Shown: positions 35,890-47,244 of the stretch, one piece after another | Layout: each line of letters begins with the position of its first letter | Position numbering within the stretch: position 1 is the stretch's first letter | Source of the DNA: Wolfiporia cocos | Taxonomy: Eukaryota; Basidiomycota; Agaricomycetes; Polyporales; Phaeolaceae | Direction of reading: 5' to 3' | Length of the DNA: 64,000 nt | Assembly: GCA_029448655.1 (NCBI GenBank) | Contig: JACCLO010000009.1 | Location: 372,001-436,000 of the forward strand | The notes under the pieces: model-generated | What the model saw: only the letters and a program-made list of their open reading frames with translations | The model's database searches: none | Told to the model about the DNA's origin: nothing | Position numbers and translations under genes: made by a program

Positions 35890-37983
35890 TCAAGCCGGTG
35901 AGAGCATCCCTATCTGTATCGCTTTGAGCTGCAATGCCTGCAACTCAATGGCTCGTCAAATATCACTGCAGATCGCAACGAGAGAACGTACCAGCAGTTT
36001 CGAGTGAAATCGAGCGGTGGCGAAGTCGCCTACTGCGTACCATAGCTGAGCATTCGAAGTCAGCTTAGCAATTCGTACGGATAACGGGGTGATACGGACG
36101 CCAGGATGGCCAGTCGGTCTGCAAATCCCTCTGATTTCGCCCTCCTCGTCCATTCCCCACGCCTCAGACGTTCGATCGATCACTTCCGCACCACAAATCT
36201 CGCGTAGCGTAGTGCGTGGTTCATGCCATCCGGTCCTATGCCGTATTGATAAGTTCCGGCAGTCGCCAGAATACATCAAGGTGCACTCACGCGAAGACTA
36301 CCAGATCGGCGGGTAGCTCAGAGCCGTCGGTGAAAACCAATCCACTCTCCGTGAGGTTCTTGATCTCTACACCAGACTTCACTTTGACCTGACCTGACTC
36401 GATTAAGTCGGCCAGACCAACATCCCACCCTACGACATGTCGTCAGCAGCATTGATAACTGGAACAAAGTCCCGTACAGTATCCTAGGCATGGCGTTAGT
36501 CTGTGTACATACGGATTATGATCAGCTTACCTCCAAGCCTCTCGTAGATCAAGAAGACGTGGCCGGACCCGTCTTTGCCCATGTTCAGCTTCAAGCCGCT
36601 ACTCTTGAGCTTCGCGTGTAGCGCCGCCTCTTTCTCCCAATGCGACGCCTCCTGCTCGCGCCCTTCTTTCTTCCGAAGCCCCAGAGGCGCAGCATTGAAT
36701 CTGATGTCGCATATATCGGCCGGCACTCCGTCAAGATATATCTTGCGTTCCACGCCCGCGCCTGTGTCGCGCGAGATAACACATGTTGTTGAGCGCTGTA
36801 CCATCGTGACTGCCGCGGCGCCGCGTACCGCGAGGTCCTGCGAAATGTCAGCGCCAGATTGCCCGGCGCCTACTACTATTGCACGCTTGCCGGCGAATTC
36901 TGCGCCACCGCGGTATTCACTCGAATGCATCGTAATTCCCCTGAAGACTTCCTTCCCGGGTAGACTGGGGATACGCGGTGGACCTGTGGACCCGATCGCG
37001 GAAACGATGTGTGCGGGATGTAGTATAACGTCTGTTCCATCTTTGCTGACCACAAGGGACCACCGCTTGGTGGAAGGGTCGTAAGTCGCGCCCGGCTTAG
37101 CGTATGAGTCTGTCCAGACGACCAGATCTTGCGAGATTGAATACTGCTCGAGCCAGTCTGCCATCTTATCACGGGGCGTAAATTCTGGCCAGGTTTCAGG
37201 GTAGGGCTGATACAGCACTGATATAGTTCAGTATAGATCTACTATTTTTCGGATCAAGACCTACTCGTGTGGTGGTTTTTTATAGAGTGGAGAGAAAGCG
37301 TTGGGTAACGCTCCCTCCACTGGTCCCCGACTCGCCTCTTCTTCTCGATGATGAGCGCCTGTAAGTTCATTTGCTTGAAACGCGCTGCCATCATTAGTCC
37401 GTTCTGTCCCGCACCCACTAGATCACCGTGCATGCTTGAATCTCTCTTATCGCTCATGCATAGCTGCATACTCACTAATGACCACGTACGGGTCGCGCTC
37501 GATATTCGATCGCCTGTCTTGAAGCACCTCTTCCCAAGATACTGTATGCCCCTCGTACGTTCCCAATTCTGCCCCGCGTTCCTCATGCCCTTTGATATCA
37601 TCCACCATCATGAGAACCGAAATGGCCCTCCACTCGCCTCCCTCGTCCTCGAGGAGTCGGACGTACCCACGGCCGCGACGGGCGGGCATGTCAAACGAGA
37701 ATCCAGCGCCGATAGTGCCATCGGGAGCTCGCTCTGGGAGTAGCCTTTCACGCTTGTCAAGCTCGAATCCAGACAGGTATGCGGGTGCAAGCGTGTCCGC
37801 GAGATATGCAGAGATCTTGGCGCGGCCCTCAAGCGAGCGGAAGTCCCAAGTGAAGACTAGGAGATCGCGGAGCCACCCATGCGGCAGCATCGTCTGCGTG
37901 AGCGCGGCAACATCGCCGTTGGAGGCTGCCAATGCAAACTCCCGTAGCCAGTGTTCAACATACGATTGAAGCTCAGACATCAT
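35890..37983 (-). CDS. NTF2-like + FAD-dependent monooxygenase, copy 4
   Basis: This gene is intact, about 576 residues. The first exon (37983-37478) encodes MMSELQSYVEHWLREFALAA and the NTF2-like part (PHGWLRDLLVFTWDFRSLEG). Then come GAGQNGLMMAARFKQMNL, GDQWRERYPTLSLHSIKNHH, the FMO motif FRGITMHSSEY, the NADPH turn GAGQSGADIS and the late motif with TGWHEPRTTLREICGAEVID. The protein ends ALQLKAIQIGMLSPA. Introns sit at the same places as in copy 5, including an intron right after TGHPG. It is nearly identical to copy 5, which lies in the other inverted arm in opposite orientation. FMO-type enzymes hydroxylate or oxygenate soft nucleophiles or ketones with NADPH and O2; the N-terminal NTF2-like domain could bind a small molecule. 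The substrate is unknown. Confidence 0.9.
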
Positions 37984-38599
37984 TCTATAGCCTGTCGTTC
38001 TGGGGATAGTAGAGTCGATGACCAGGTCGTTCGTCTGTGAGGCCTGAGTTTAAGAATGCGAGAATCAAGCCGAGCTCCACTCCATTGGTGAGACTGAATT
38101 ACCAGCTTTGCCGATGATGTCTTCTCTGAGCACATCTAGAGGAGTTCTCAATACAACGGCGTCCTCAATAGAATTCCGTCAGTATTCAACTCCGGTTCAA
38201 ATTTGGCCTCGGGACGCTGTCAGACGCATCTTTGGGTTAAGAATTACTAACTCCAATAAATAAGCTACCCGGTCTTGTCTGCAGTTCCAAACCAAATCAT
38301 GTGCTTCAGAGCATGCCTTCAGGCTGCTCCCAGAGTGCACATTCAGTTCACTGGTCTGACCATTTGACCAAGCAGCACTCCGTCATAACGTGGCGGTCCG
38401 TTCGTATAAGTGCTAAACCGGTTGCTGAAGTATACCAGCATGGAAAAATTAGCGTCACTATTCATTTTTGATAGATAGAACGGTGGATCAATGTTCTTGA
38501 CGGATGCATTGCTCCATGAAGTGTTCGACGTAAATAAATGTCTATTGAAAAGACGAGGATAGCGTTTCAGAGAACGTAATGGTATATATGTTCACGGGC

Positions 38600-40252
38600 G
38601 ACAATGGAACTGAGGTCTGAGGCATTGGCGCATGAATATATGTCGGCTGCCTCTTGCTCTTACACGCAGATATCGGCAGAATAATTCAAGTGCGATGGCT
38701 CCCAAGTCTACTCGCCCATTGTGTCGTCTGACCTGTGAGGAGACTTCGTCTGTTCACACGATAAGCGGCAGGGCAATCAGGAGCCATGCCGCAGGTAGGC
38801 GATACTGGCCTATGTCGGTCATCGCCACCAATCTACGATGAAACGGTCTTACGCAGAAGCTATATAGTTCTCTGACATGTCCTTCGTTATTTTGCCTTGG
38901 AGAGTTTAGTCATATGGCCCACAATCACTTCATATGAAGAAGCAACAGCCGTGCGGCTATCGAAGGAGATGGTGGGTACTGATCTATGGTGACGACCGTC
39001 TATTCGCCGAGGGCGAGCACCTGCGGACCGCTGGCCAATATTCTGGCGACAGAGAAGCGAACGGGTAAATTTGCGCATGGTAAAACACGGTGGGCATTGC
39101 CTACTGCCAAACGCAGATACATGGCCGTCCGATATCGATATCTAGCGGGATTAATGATCGACTTCCATACAACCTCCTCAGGATTCACACTGTTTGTTTG
39201 TCAATCTCCTTCAGCTCTGACAACCTGCACATGAGGGTATGTGATGACGATGCGTCAAAGAGAAACGACGCTGCACAAGCGGTTCTCCGCCGGCGGCCGA
39301 AGCGGCGGCTGGCACGGACGTTTGCGCGTTGTATCTATAGCATACGGAATTGTTCATGCACCTTCACCAGTATATATCATGCGGTCCCTGGTTTGAAGGA
39401 CTATACGCGATTCATTACGACCATTGGCTGATGTTCTTCGCTGCAGCAAAGCCTCGCTATCATCGTATTGAAGTGGACCTCCTGAGATATGATCAGACGT
39501 CTCGGGTACTTTTGCTGCGATTTTCCCCTGCTGCCATGATCCTGTAGGCGTGCGATCCCCTGTCAGATAGCACGTGCAAGCGTCGATATGCCCCAGCTGG
39601 TGATGTTACAATAGTGAACGTGCGTCAACAGGGACGGCGGGCGAGTGCACAGATTCTTCACTTTGCTGAGGAGCTGGAGGTCCTTTTGCGAGAATGCGAG
39701 AAGAGATCAAAGCCTTGAGACCAGGCTATCATTGTAACTAACGATGAGGGCAGTGAAACCATTCCCAAGTCCCACCTATCGTCAGCTGATCAGATTCATG
39801 AGCACATACACAGACTCCGGATCTCGCGGTTGACGGTGAGTCTCGAATGGCCGTCCATTTTGCATCCGAAGAGCCAATGTCTCGGTGCCAGACATAGCTT
39901 AGAAGGTAAGCACTGCCTCTATGACCTGAGCACGGTGCAGAAGGCAGTGACTCACATCAGCGCGCTTCACTCACGCAGACAGGTTGGTCGCAAGCGCTGG
40001 CGATAAGCAAAGAACAAGATGTGTGGACCTTTTCAGCTGAGGTGAGCGGCGGATAGATGCGAAGATGGCCAAGTTGAGGAACAAGGCGGAGGTGGCACTA
40101 TTGAAGGCGCCATCTTGCATAGTATCACGCAACGAGTGACGTGTGCACAGCAACAATTCAGCATAAATACGCTCGTGCGCCATGCAACTGCTCAGCGCTC
40201 GGCGCTCAGTGGTCAAATCGGCCCTTAAATGACTGGTGATTGCCTCTGTCAT
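38600..40252 (-). pseudogene. remnant of unrecognised gene X, left copy
   Basis: Three protein-like islands share order and orientation with the right arm. They are ALFLNLAIFASIRRSPQLKR (about 40110), MSGTETLALRMQNGRP with QPRDPESVYVL (39895-39780), and AVASSYEVIVGHMTKLSKAK (about 38950-38887). Stops and frame changes separate them, so no complete protein can be read. The first island is hydrophobic enough for a membrane segment. I do not recognise the family. Confidence 0.5.
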
Positions 40253-42304
40253 CTTGAAAAGCCAATTTCATTTCACGTCCGTGCAGGCGGCGCTAGCGCC
40301 TACAAGAACACAGGTAGATCTGTCTCAAGTTGATAACGCTTCTCGGGTAGGTCCACGCAAGCGTTACATGTACAGTGAAGTTTGAATTGTCTGAAGGCGC
40401 CCTATGACGCAAACTCGTAGTAGAATAGAATTTTAGTGCGCATCCTACAGTGCTGTCAGCGGCTTCAAGATACCTGTCGCTTCCCGTTTGACGTAGATCG
40501 AATCGCCCGTTACACTGCAAAGTTTTAGCTTGACGATAGTGGTCACGCAACATGCCCAGCAAATCCTGAGAGCCGCATATAAGTAGATCTGCTAGGAGGC
40601 ATACCACCCTCGATAGGAGACACCATCATTCACGTCGCCTCGGGATATCCCCGGCTCCGTTACGCGTGGCTCAAGAAACTTTCTGATACGATTCCCCGGC
40701 TTGCTGGCATGTTGATGCTCGGGGACCACCGCACGAGCAGATGCCCCGATCTATGAGATGTTATTCGTCCGGTGAAGTGGACCCTCGCGCGCGGCATTGG
40801 GCGGCCGAGCGGCTAGATGCCATATCAAGCATCGCAATATCGCCTGGTAGTCCTCTCTCGCTCGCATATAACACACCGGACACTTCAGCAGTAGTCGATC
40901 AGCCACCATGTACTGAGGCCATGGCATTTGACTAGTTGAATGCGATATATGGATGTCTCCTGGAAGCCCTACGACCGCAGGAGCGCGGATGAGTTGGGAG
41001 ACATTGAGTTGCCCGGTGCACGCATATTTCCTGACCCTGCGTGCTGGCATGAAGAGGCGGCTGTCGGCAACGTTAGCATCCGCCTTCAATGAGTATATGC
41101 GGATGAAACATTCATACCGGACAGAGCCGCATCATTCTTGACGCTATTATCTATTAGTGCCTTGCCGCCAGCAGATCTCATCTTACCAATGCTTTCCGCT
41201 CCACAGTCGCCAGCAAAGGAATGTGCTTCGATAGTGGGCTAGGGCAACCCGCGAGGGAACAGACGTGGGCGGGAGGCACATGTGGCACCGGAGACGACAA
41301 CAACTGATGAAAATACTTGCAGAGTCAGTCTAATGAGGAGATCCGGACGTTTTCCATTGGGAAGATGACATTGCTAGTAGCAGAGAATGGAGACGCCGAC
41401 GAACATTGCGTGCATGTCCAAGCACGCACCAATAGCCGAAAGACACGTAGCAAGTCATATCGCCGGCGAGTCTATACGAGGATGCGGACTGCAATTCCCT
41501 TTTATTAACGAGTATGCACATCATCAGGAAAACATTGTGTTGACGCTGTACGTAAGCTGCTGAGGCGGTATCCGCTGGGAAGGAATAGGTTCGTTGTCTG
41601 CGCCATGGAAGCAGATTGTCGAGTATCATAAATGACCAATTGCTCTCAACTTTGCTCCGCTGACAAAATAAGTTCCCTGTCAGCCTTATAATCGAGTCTG
41701 CTGCAAGCGGTATTCCATATGTAAAGCGTAATGAATACCTGTGGTTATAATTCGTGCGTTTTTTTGCATCTCCTAGCAAAAAATACTGTCAGTGGGCAGA
41801 AAACTACATCTTTTGTGAGCGGTCACCGATCACGCACATAGCCTGGAAGGTACCGGTTGCAAACAGAATATGGATCCATAGGAGTACGCGCGCGGGTGGT
41901 AGACCTAAGTGAGAGTGCCTGAACAGCCCCTGCTGAGCCTGAGAGTCCTCAATTCACCGTTATCATGACAGAGATGTACGGTATCGGGATTGAGCGACGC
42001 AAAGTCCTATCGCCCATTTGGTGTAGTGAGCTAGAGACCCCATGCGAGATATTGTTGAGTTACCACATCCGCGCAACACCCAAAAGACAAACCAGCGGTA
42101 AGCATGCCGGCACATATGCTAGCGAGAGAAGATAGATATCGTAAAAGCGTTAGGGTGGTCTCCAGAGAAGGCATATGGAATGCGAGGTCTGCATGTAACG
42201 TCTGTGGGATGTCTAGTGGGCCAACAACATACCAATGCCGATGACAACTAGGCCAGTTCATGAAATCGGCACAGCGTCCAGATGGCCAGTCCCAAAGCGT
42301 GCAG
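40251..42304. other. spacer of the inverted duplication, left part
   Basis: This unique DNA lies between the inner end of the left arm and upstream block B. Minus-strand open frames at 40751-41089 and 41330-41779 lack family similarity and clear splice sites. Nothing else was recognised. Confidence 0.4.
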
Positions 42305-43500
42305 ACACTACCGCCAGCTGCGGCGAACGAAGTGCTCAAAGGCAGCTAGTGCAGAGAAAGAGTCAATGAAACAAGGCCACAAACGTGAGTGTCAGGCCAG
42401 CACCGAGCGCAACGGCCAGCGTATCAAGCTTTGGGGTGAGCCACAGCATTTGCGAGTGAAGATGATGTGGCTCACAGGTGCCAGTATGAGCGTCATATTT
42501 GGACTATCCGAATACACGTCACTGACACCATACGCGTGGGATATACCTCATCGGCAGCTGGACTCCGTTGTTGCTCATACCGTGTTGATATTGTGCAAGC
42601 GTATTCGCAAGATGTCTATGCCCCAGCTGTGTGCCGGAAAGCGGTTAGTCTTATGTGTTATAACCGAAAATATATACTTGTTTCCGGAGAAGCTGTCAGG
42701 CCTGGCTTGTCGATATAAACTGGCCACAGATGCGGAATACGGTGACACGGCGGCCTTCTACTACTCACTTACCTTTCGATGTCCACGGAACTGCATACGT
42801 CGACGCCACGCACACCACGACGGTCAGCTGAGCACGCACGCTGTCACCGGGAGCAACGAGCATATGCGCAGTGACCCGGATCTTGCGGCTGGGCTTCAAA
42901 TAGATGTCACAACGCAGTTGAATGCAGGCTCAAGCTGAGTTTCCGGAGCCAATGGGAAGAAGGGAAAATAGCTTGACAGAGAGGCACTGCTTGTGATGAA
43001 ATGAGAAGAGCGATATGGTTGGGCCGAGAAGACGATGGGCGCTCCAGGAGTGATCTTCATAGCCAGAGGCGCATACAAGACTTGAAAGCCAAGGATAAAA
43101 CGGTGTCGATGTAGTATGAGAGTGCTGGCGGAAACCGTGGAGGTACTCATCCGTGTGTTCGCGGAGGTGAATAAGGGCTGAATATGGCGATGGAATGGCA
43201 GAGGGTGACATGACGGAAGGCGCCAATTAGCCGGAGATGATAGAAAAGTTGTGCAACGTGCGCGGGCGCGCAGCAGCATGCACCTGCGAAGAGCCCACAC
43301 GCGTGCGCGACTGGACTGAATTGTCGCACCACTACAGACCTCACCCGAGGATAGATTCGGTTGCGCCGGCCGCTAGCATGGGTCGCGGCCTTGCGCGTGG
43401 ATCTGTGGAATGAAACGATGAGCAGGTGGCTGGGTATGAACGTGAACGTTGATGCGGACTGAGAGCGTCCCATGACGCAGGCACCGCGCAATATTGTGTC
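42305..43500 (+). repeat. upstream block B, homologous to 3090-3990
   Basis: This is the partner of upstream block A, in the same orientation and at the same place relative to the GRGGxGN gene. The island gctggactccgttgttgctc at 42558 matches gctgaattcggttgctgctc at about 3279. The island ggcactgcttgtgatgaaa at 42985 matches about 3711. Confidence 0.75.
43470..43484 (+). promoter_or_regulatory. shared promoter element, gene B
   Basis: The string is identical to 3957-3971. A second shared string, gtcacgcagcgca, follows at 43498-43510 and recurs at 55639-55651 near gene C. A TATA-like ttaaata lies at 43515-43521. Confidence 0.55.
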
Positions 43501-43656
43501 ACGCAGCGCAAGGCTTAAATACCCCAGGGTACGGTATACGGACGCTTTTCACTCTCTGTTTCAGTCCCCACACCCTGCGAACATACTCCACCCACAAAGT
43601 AGAAGGAACTGGACGCACTTCTTCGTGAGCGCTTCAAATTGAGAGACACGCGTGAC

Positions 43657-44645
43657 ATGGGGGTCCGAGGAACGCTCGTGACGCATCGGCCATCGTGGTC
43701 CAAGTCCTCGCCGCCGTCATCGTCGGCGGCGTCGCTCGCGTCGGCGTCGACCACCACGCTAGTGGAAGAAGAAAAGTCGAACGCGCGCATGCGATTGGAT
43801 GACGTGGTAACGCACAGGGCGGGCGGTGAGTAGCCTTGTGTCACTTATCTCGCTCAGTGTTATCGCAGAGATAAGGCCAGCAGATCCAATATCTGCTCGC
43901 GCTCTTCGTCTCTGCGAGTCGGGACCAGCGCCTTGCCCATAATTACTATTCCTGCCCTTTCCAACGACGACGGTAGTGACATGTATTGATGCGACCACAG
44001 CGATAGATACCGACCGCCAGAGTATCGACACTCACTCGAGCGGCACCGGCGGCTCGTCAACCCGCTCTCCCTCCCGTGGCCGCGACTTCGTGCGTCATCT
44101 ACTAGTCTCTTCTCCTCCCTGTGACTGACCCCGCACAGCGATCCTCCGGCCGCGGTGGGATCGGCAACATCCGTCGGACCTCGCAAGACCCCGGCGCACC
44201 TGCTGCTTCCGCAAATGCTGCGGCACGCGGAGACGGTGTTAGAGATATGTCCACGGTCCGCGGACGCGAGCGGCCCACCATCGATTCGGAGCGCGTAAGC
44301 TCCTCTTGCTTCTTCATCTGCAATTTTGACGCTGATGGATATGGCTGTGACCCGCGCATGCGTTCACAGATTCGTTCGACGGGACGCGGCGGCGTAGGCA
44401 ACATCCACTCCAGCAGTGTCGTGCCCACGGACGCGAATTCGCGGGCCGCGAGCACGCTGCGGGACCGCGCTGTGGAGGAGGAGGAGTACGAGCGCGCTGT
44501 GCTACGTGCGCGTGAGGAAGAAATGCGAGCGGCCAAGGTGCGTACAACCTGTCCACCAGCCTCTCCTACGCTGACAACTTATCCTCAGCACTCCTCCGGC
44601 CGCGGCGGCGCGGGAAACATCTCATGTACAAAGTTCACGCGTTGA
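43657..44645 (+). CDS. GRGGxGN-repeat protein B (DUF3602 / PAR32-like)
   Basis: Five exons join in phase: 43657-43825, 44001-44089, 44139-44294, 44370-44537 and 44589-44645, giving 212 residues. The order is a Ser-rich start with ASTTTLVEEE, a short Ser/Arg segment (SSTRSPSRGRDF), then RSSGRGGIGNIRRTSQD, RSTGRGGVGNIHSSS, a charged helix with EEEEYERAVLRAREEEMR, and HSSGRGGAGNIS near the end. Exon borders match genes A and C exactly in place and phase. DUF3602 proteins are small and intrinsically disordered, and yeast PAR32 is a TORC1-dependent phosphoprotein; the Ser/Thr/Arg-rich make-up here would suit phospho-regulation. The first ATG in frame fixes the start. This gene lies in the spacer of the inverted duplication. 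Confidence 0.85.
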
Positions 44646-45189
44646 GCTTCTCCATTCCTGCGACCATTGCTACTACCCCCGTGCGGGGGGGCCAGCGTGG
44701 AATCGTCTGCGCCGCGCGCAGAGCCTGGAGGCTGCATTCGTATGCCATGTCCACATCCCTTCTTTCGCTCTTGCACACGAGCATGCACGCAGCACAATGC
44801 CAGACGGCGCACTCCAGCACCGGTCGGTCAGCGCTCAAGGCAAGGGATGCACTCGTCCGCCTGCGTGCGTGCTGGTGCCAGTGGCGAGCAACGATGAAGG
44901 GTTCCTGCGCTTTGGGGCTTCTGCAAACTTTGGGCGGTATACGGGGGTCAAGTAACACAATCACAACTTGTTGTCGCTCTAGTTATCTGGTTATACTACG
45001 ATGGATGCGGTATTACGGGGGACATTCTACTAGCTAAGAAGCGATATCTATACATACATGCTTATATCAGAGGCCTGCATTTTCTAATGGAAAAATTTCG
45101 ACCATACAGCTGACATCTCCTCCCGCAGCGGAGATAGAGCTCCAGTTGAATAACCCCAGCAGAACACCGGGCAGGCTCATTCAATTGTA

Positions 45190-46640
45190 CTACCCTCGGC
45201 CTTGTTCCTCAGTCGCATCTATCCACCGCTCAACTCGGTGAATGGTCCACACATAAATATTGCTCTTTGCTCCTCAGGATCCTATCTGGATCATAGAAGA
45301 CAGTGCTTACCTTTATGTAAGCTATGTTTAGCACCGAGACATTGGCCCTTCCAATGCAACTTGGACGCCCACTCGATTGGACTCAACCGCGAGATCCGGA
45401 GTCTGCGTATGTGCTTATGATCATTGCTGACGGTAGGTGTAAGGGCGTGGCTTTCAGCGTCGGTTCTGCTCCCTCGTCGTCAGTCCGCTCTTACTCGGAA
45501 CTCTTCTCGCTTTCTCGTAAGAGGACTTCCGGATCGCCAGCAAAGTATGCACTCCGCCGTCCCTGTTCACACACGTTTACTGCTGCGCCGCAGTGACGTC
45601 CCCGGCTCGAACGTGTCGAGGCTTGAACGTGCTATCTGACTAGGGGATCGCCGTGGCTGTGCATCTCAAGCTAATGCCTATACCGATACATGCAGCACTT
45701 ATACTGATCATGGCACCGGTAACGTCGCAGCAACAGTGCCTGAAATACTTGATTATATCTCAGGAGGTCTACCTCAACAGGATATGGTCGTAGTAAATCA
45801 CATATAGCCCTTCAAACCAGCGAGTGTGAAATATTTACAACGCGCTAATGTATCAGCCATCGGCGGAGAACCGCTTGTGCAGCATTGCTTTTTTACGCAT
45901 CGCCATCACACATCCTTGTGTGCAGGTTGTCTGAGCGGACAGAGACCGACAAACAAACAGTGTGAAGGTTGTGTGAAGATTCGATTAAGCCCGCTGGACA
46001 TCGTATGGCCATGTTTCTGCGTTTGTCAATAGTCAATTGCTCACCGTAACTTATTGTGCACAAACTTCCATGTTCGTTTCTCAGTCGCTAGAGGATTAGT
46101 TTGACGCGCCCCCGCGGACAAGTTTGTTCACATTCTGACCTTGCAAGGGCGCTGCGATTAGTCAAGCGAAGGCAGCGAAGAGCAAGCGCTGTCCCTCGGC
46201 AAACAGAAGCTCATCTTCAATAGTCGGACAGCTGTCATTCCATATGAAATTGATGTTAGGCCATCTGACTAAACACAAGAAGTTCTCAAGGCAGATTTCA
46301 GCCAAGCAGAGAAGGGTAGTCAGAGAATTTCATGGGCGAGGAAATGCATTAGCTTTTGTGTAAGATCGTCCTTTGGTAAATTGGTGGCGATGATTGATAT
46401 GGTAGGTACATACCCGTCTCGACTGTCTACAGCTTGCAGCCCGGCCTATTCCGCTTATCTTGCGGACAGACGATGTCTCTCACAAGTCAGACGACATGAA
46501 ATGGGTGAGCAAACTTGGGGGGCCATCGCACTCAAATTATTCTGCCGATATCCACATGTAAGAGCAGGGGGGCAATCGCCATGTCATATATTCACGCGCC
46601 AATGCTCGATTAGCCTCAAGCGACAATTTTACTGTCGCCC
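45190..46640 (+). pseudogene. remnant of unrecognised gene X, right copy
   Basis: The best island is an open start at 45324 (MFSTETLALPMQLGRP, then QPRDPESAYVLMIIADG) followed by a gtaggt donor. Later islands are GTGNVAATVPEILDYISGG (about 45715-45770) and an open stretch at 46381-46640 (GAIALKLFCRYPH). The matching parts of the left copy keep the same order. Stops break both copies at different places. The family is not recognised. Confidence 0.5.
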
Positions 46641-47244
46641 GTGAACACATACCATTGCGCTGTCTGAAACGCTATCCTCGTCTTTAAAATAGATATCGAT
46701 GCACGTCAGATACAAGTCATCTGTCAAACCCATGTTCTATTCTCCAGTATGAATGGTGACGCTATCGTTTCCTTGAGAGTTTGCTGGCATACTCCAGCCA
46801 CTGGTTTTACACTAATACGAGCATTATGTGGTGGATCGCTAACACGTTTTGACGAAATGCTTGGTCAAATGGTCCAAGGAGTGAATCAAATGTGCGCTCC
46901 GGGGGCAGCTTGAAGAAATTTTCTAAAGCAGACGGTCTGTATTCGAAGCGCCTGAAGTTGCAGACAAGACCGGGTAGCATGGTTATTAGAGGTAGTATCC
47001 CTTACCCGAAGATGCGGCTGCTAGCGCTCTAATGTCAGATCCAAACCAAAGTGGGATATTGGCGGAACTCCACTGAGGCTATTGTATTTAGAACTCCTGT
47101 ATATGTGCTCAGAGAAGACAGCGTGTAGGTGATCCAATCTCACCAAGGGAGTGGAGCTCGGCTTGATTCTCGCATTCTTAAAGCTCAGGCTTCGCAGACG
47201 AACGACCTACTCTACCATCCCCAGAACGACAGCGCCATTTAATA

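Larger units (their letters stand above)
34320..40250 (+). repeat. left arm of large inverted duplication
   Basis: About 5.9 kb aligns, reverse-complemented, with 45050-50935. Matched points, outer to inner: 34330-34480 with 50735-50930, 34807-34900 with 50370-50440, 35180-35300 with 49990-50120, 35400-35720 with 49500-49800, the monooxygenase genes, 37985-38300 with 46930-47240, 38620-38830 with 46380-46610, 39240-39540 with 45700-45930, 39730-39910 with 45300-45470 and 39980-40150 with 45190-45300. Non-coding parts differ much more than the monooxygenase exons. Insertions and deletions are common outside the gene. Confidence 0.9.

Noticed and set aside
41330..41779. 149-codon minus-strand open frame in the spacer
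   Set aside because: No recognisable motif and no continuing exon was found.
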